Assembly (NCBI RefSeq): GCF_030717845.1
Contig: NZ_JAUZVZ010000022.1
Location: 1 to 64,000, forward strand
Reading direction: 5' to 3'
Length of the DNA: 64,000 nt
From: Alkalimonas collagenimarina
GTDB lineage: Bacteria; Pseudomonadota; Gammaproteobacteria; Enterobacterales; Alteromonadaceae
Both the position numbers and the translations under genes were made by a program. This document shows positions 60,264 to 64,000 of the stretch, in pieces (the stretch's first letter is position 1; each line of letters starts with the position of its first letter). Under the pieces are notes generated by a model. That model worked only from the letters and a program-made list of their open reading frames with translations, had not been told where the DNA came from and did not search any database.

Positions 60264-61385
60264 ATGAGTTCTTCGTCAGTACTGACAGAATTTCCATTAC
60301 GATACTTTGATTTATTGATCGGAGTCGATCCGGCAACCAGAGACAAAAAAAAGAAATACGATAAAGATGCCGTGCAGGATCGTACCCTGTTAGCTGTAGA
60401 GGCTCAGGCTAGACAAGCGCGGCTGGCTGATGCAAAAGTCAAGGTGCAGTTTAGTGAGTTTGCGCAAGCTCATTTACAGGATCAGGTGGCAGATGTATTG
60501 GCAGACCGATTAACGGCCATTGATGAGGTGGCATCCAGTCTGTTTGATTTAACGGCGGACTATTATGCTTTGCTGGATACATTAAGCGCCAAAGTGGTGA
60601 CCTTGAACCAGTTGGATCCGGCCATTAAAAAAGTCCCCTGGTTGGTAGATGATTTATTGAAACTGGTGAATCAACCGAAATATCGGAACCGTACCGCTTC
60701 AGGTGCGCTGATTAAGGATGTGAAGACTGGTCTGCGCTTTCTCGGTGTTGAAGCCTTGCAGCTTATTATTCCTGTGTATGGCATGAAGCGCTGCATGCCT
60801 CATTCTACGGAGCCATTTCATCGTTTGAAAACGGATCTGTGGGATTACAGTTTGGCCACGGCAATTGCTGCCAAAACATTAGCTGACTATTATGGCGAGT
60901 CGTCCTTTACTGCCTTCTGTGCTGGTTTATACCATCCACTGGGGCATATAGCGGTCACTCGTAATTATTTACGAACTTATCAGCAAGTTAAGCGTGAAGA
61001 GCTACTAAAAGCTCGTGAGGCCAGAGATGTTGGCTTAATCGATACACTGGATGAATTGGAAGCGGATGCGGGCATGCTGAGTGAGCAATTGACCGAACAT
61101 GCCGCCGTGCTGAGTGCTGACTTAACCTCTCGCTGGGGTTTAAGACGGTTACCATTATGCCAAACACTGGATCAACTGGCAGAAGGGATCGGTTTCAGCG
61201 GAGCCTCCCCAATGGCTCGAGTGGTGCAGCAAGCGCAAACTTTTGTCCAGTGGCAGCAATTGAAGAAAAAGCAACGCTTGTCCAGCGATGAAATGCAGGC
61301 CATGTTGAAGGCCGTAGGCATGACCAAAGAAACGCTTCAGCTTTTACTCAGTACCAATTTACAGAAACTGGATGTTGATTTGTAA
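60264..61385 (+). CDS. HDOD-domain protein with N-terminal extension
   Basis: A 373-residue protein. Residues 1-100 carry a basic patch (RDKKKKYDKD) and a helical region; residues about 105-320 are HDOD-like, with the segments LNQLDPAIKKVPWLVDDLLKLVNQPKYRNR and AFCAGLYHPLGHIAVTRNY. The HD metal-binding signature is not preserved. AGGGG precedes the ATG. It has no signalling partner nearby; function unknown. Distinct from the HDOD protein at 12.4 kb. Confidence 0.8.
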   Translation: MSSSSVLTEFPLRYFDLLIGVDPATRDKKKKYDKDAVQDRTLLAVEAQARQARLADAKVKVQFSEFAQAHLQDQVADVLADRLTAIDEVASSLFDLTADYYALLDTLSAKVVTLNQLDPAIKKVPWLVDDLLKLVNQPKYRNRTASGALIKDVKTGLRFLGVEALQLIIPVYGMKRCMPHSTEPFHRLKTDLWDYSLATAIAAKTLADYYGESSFTAFCAGLYHPLGHIAVTRNYLRTYQQVKREELLKAREARDVGLIDTLDELEADAGMLSEQLTEHAAVLSADLTSRWGLRRLPLCQTLDQLAEGIGFSGASPMARVVQQAQTFVQWQQLKKKQRLSSDEMQAMLKAVGMTKETLQLLLSTNLQKLDVDL

Positions 61386-62916
<1,531 letters not shown>

Positions 62917-62990
62917 TTGAATAAAAGCAATAAGGCGCCTAAGCGTCGACAATGAAGCACTGAGGCGGCCTGGCTGCCTCTTTTACTGAA

Positions 62991-63057
62991 TATACCCGTC
63001 GCCTTTCAAACTGCATGGGCTTGCTGCCTGGCTGCACTGCGAAACCCATAGGGTATA
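62991..63057. repeat. Palindromic intergenic element between argD/astC and astA
   Basis: TATACCC (62991-62997) and GGGTATA (63051-63057) are inverted ends of a 67-base block with nested ATGGG/CCCAT (63015-63019/63045-63049) and an internal CCTGGCTGC also present at 62969-62977. The arrangement resembles small palindromic intergenic repeats seen in related genomes. Only one copy is in the window, so repeat status is unproven. Confidence 0.45.
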
Positions 63058-63075
63058 CAACTGGAGAAAGCGACA

Positions 63076-64000
63076 ATGATTGTGATTCGCCCAATCCGTG
63101 CTGATGATTATGCATCCTTGTACGATATCGCCGTCGAGTCCGGCCATGGTTTTACCTCACTGCCTGTGAATGATGAGCTGTTGATGCGGAAAATTAACCG
63201 TTCAGAACGTTCATTTCAAAAAACAGTGACGTCACCGGGTGATGAGGGATATTTATTTGTATTGGAAGATACAACAAGCGGTTTGGTGATGGGCACCAGT
63301 GCGCTGGAAGCTGCTGTGGGTCTGGATGATGCTTTTTATCATTATCACTTAGGCAAGGTGGTGCATAGTTCACGCTCGCTAAATGTGTACAAAACGGTCG
63401 ATATTTTGACATTGTGCAACGATTACACCGGTGCCAGTGAGTTATGTACCTTATTTCTGCGTGAAGCCTGTCGGCAAAAGAACAATGGTAAGTTGCTGTC
63501 AAAGTTTCGCTTCTTATTCTTAAAAGAATTTAGCGAACGCTTTTCCGATCGCATTATTGCTGAAATGCGCGGTGTCTCCGATGAAAATGGTAACTCTCCA
63601 TTCTGGCAATGGTTACAGGAGCACTTTTTTTCAGTAGACTTCCCTACAGCGGACTATTTAACCGGTATCGGCCAGAAAGTATTTATTGCCGAGCTGATGC
63701 CAAAGTATCCTATTTATGTCAGTTTGCTCAGTAAAGAAGCGCAAGCGGTGATTGGCCAGGTGCACGGTAAGACCAGACCTGCCATTTCTTTATTGCAGTC
63801 CGAAGGGTTTTCCCATCGAGGCTATGTCGATATATTTGATGCAGGCCCAACCGTTGAAGCAAATTTAGAGCATATTCGCTCGGCTCGATACAGCGAGAAA
63901 CGTCAGGTTCGAATTGGCGATGTGAAGCCAGGGCATGCGTACTTAGTCTGTAATACGCAGCTGCAAAATTTCAGGGCAACCTGGCTTGAGATGCAGATCG
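63076..64000 (+). CDS. astA: Arginine N-succinyltransferase, cut by the window edge
   Basis: AstA transfers succinate from succinyl-CoA to arginine, the first step of the AST catabolic pathway. Reading from ATG 63076 (GGAGAAAG upstream) gives MIVIRPIRADDYASLYDIA, followed by GHGFTSLPVNDELL, the NDYTGASELCTLFL block, the RFLFLKEFSERFSDRIIAEMRG segment, SPFWQWLQEHFFSVDFPTAD and the QSEGFSHRGYVDIFDAGP end region. 308 codons are present with no stop; about 30-35 residues are missing at the right edge. Together with the upstream aminotransferase it starts an ast operon; astD and astB would lie outside. Confidence 0.95.
   Translation, partial: MIVIRPIRADDYASLYDIAVESGHGFTSLPVNDELLMRKINRSERSFQKTVTSPGDEGYLFVLEDTTSGLVMGTSALEAAVGLDDAFYHYHLGKVVHSSRSLNVYKTVDILTLCNDYTGASELCTLFLREACRQKNNGKLLSKFRFLFLKEFSERFSDRIIAEMRGVSDENGNSPFWQWLQEHFFSVDFPTADYLTGIGQKVFIAELMPKYPIYVSLLSKEAQAVIGQVHGKTRPAISLLQSEGFSHRGYVDIFDAGPTVEANLEHIRSARYSEKRQVRIGDVKPGHAYLVCNTQLQNFRATWLEMQI

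Overview
The window is a 64-kb stretch of housekeeping chromosome from a gammaproteobacterium, most likely a marine or alkaline-water member of the Alteromonadales (Idiomarina, Rheinheimera or Alkalimonas-like). The reasons are a complete Na+-translocating NADH:quinone reductase operon, an enterobacteria/Vibrio-like order of the metJ/metBLF/arg, mrcA/pilMNOPQ/aroKB/damX/dam and rpe/trpS blocks, MetJ and ArgR operators of E. coli type, and small families (DUF3545, DUF2970, NqrM) typical of this group. Genus is an inference. Base composition and codon use look even throughout. I see no tRNA, rRNA, CRISPR, insertion sequence or prophage.

Layout: 0.3-7.5 kb holds nqrABCDEF with the flavin transferase apbE and the maturation factor nqrM, together a sodium-pumping respiratory complex I substitute. 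7.6-18.3 kb is a peptidase plus a signalling district: an M17 aminopeptidase, a BarA-like hybrid kinase overlapping a HIT protein and followed by an HDOD protein, rdgC, and then a membrane histidine kinase divergent from a tightly coupled single-domain receiver, CheC-like phosphatase and diguanylate cyclase. 18.3-23.9 kb is the threonine operon with leader peptide thrL, attenuator, thrABC and an overlapping ung.

24-31.5 kb holds DUF3545, tal-pgi, a receiver-TPR protein, yaaA, gsk (inosine-guanosine kinase) and a SHOCT/DUF4870 membrane protein. 31.8-43.9 kb holds a short malic enzyme, metJ divergent from metB-metL-metF (MetJ boxes lie on the metB promoter), and argCBFGH with tandem ARG boxes. 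44-55.6 kb holds mrcA divergent from pilMNOPQ (type IV pilus alignment complex and secretin), then aroK, aroB, damX and dam. 55.6-64 kb holds three minus-strand envelope genes inserted between dam and rpe, then rpe, trpS, two overlapping crcB genes, pabA, an HDOD protein, and argD/astC followed by astA, which runs off the right edge.

Metabolically, the two bifunctional aspartokinase/homoserine dehydrogenases (ThrA and MetL) feed threonine and methionine branches with separate visible controls (attenuation and MetJ). The arginine biosynthetic cluster and the start of the arginine succinyltransferase catabolic pathway are both present. The most interesting candidate system is the kinase / receiver / CheC / GGDEF module at 14.3-18.3 kb, a possible phosphatase-tuned two-component input to cyclic-di-GMP; the link is inferred from layout only.
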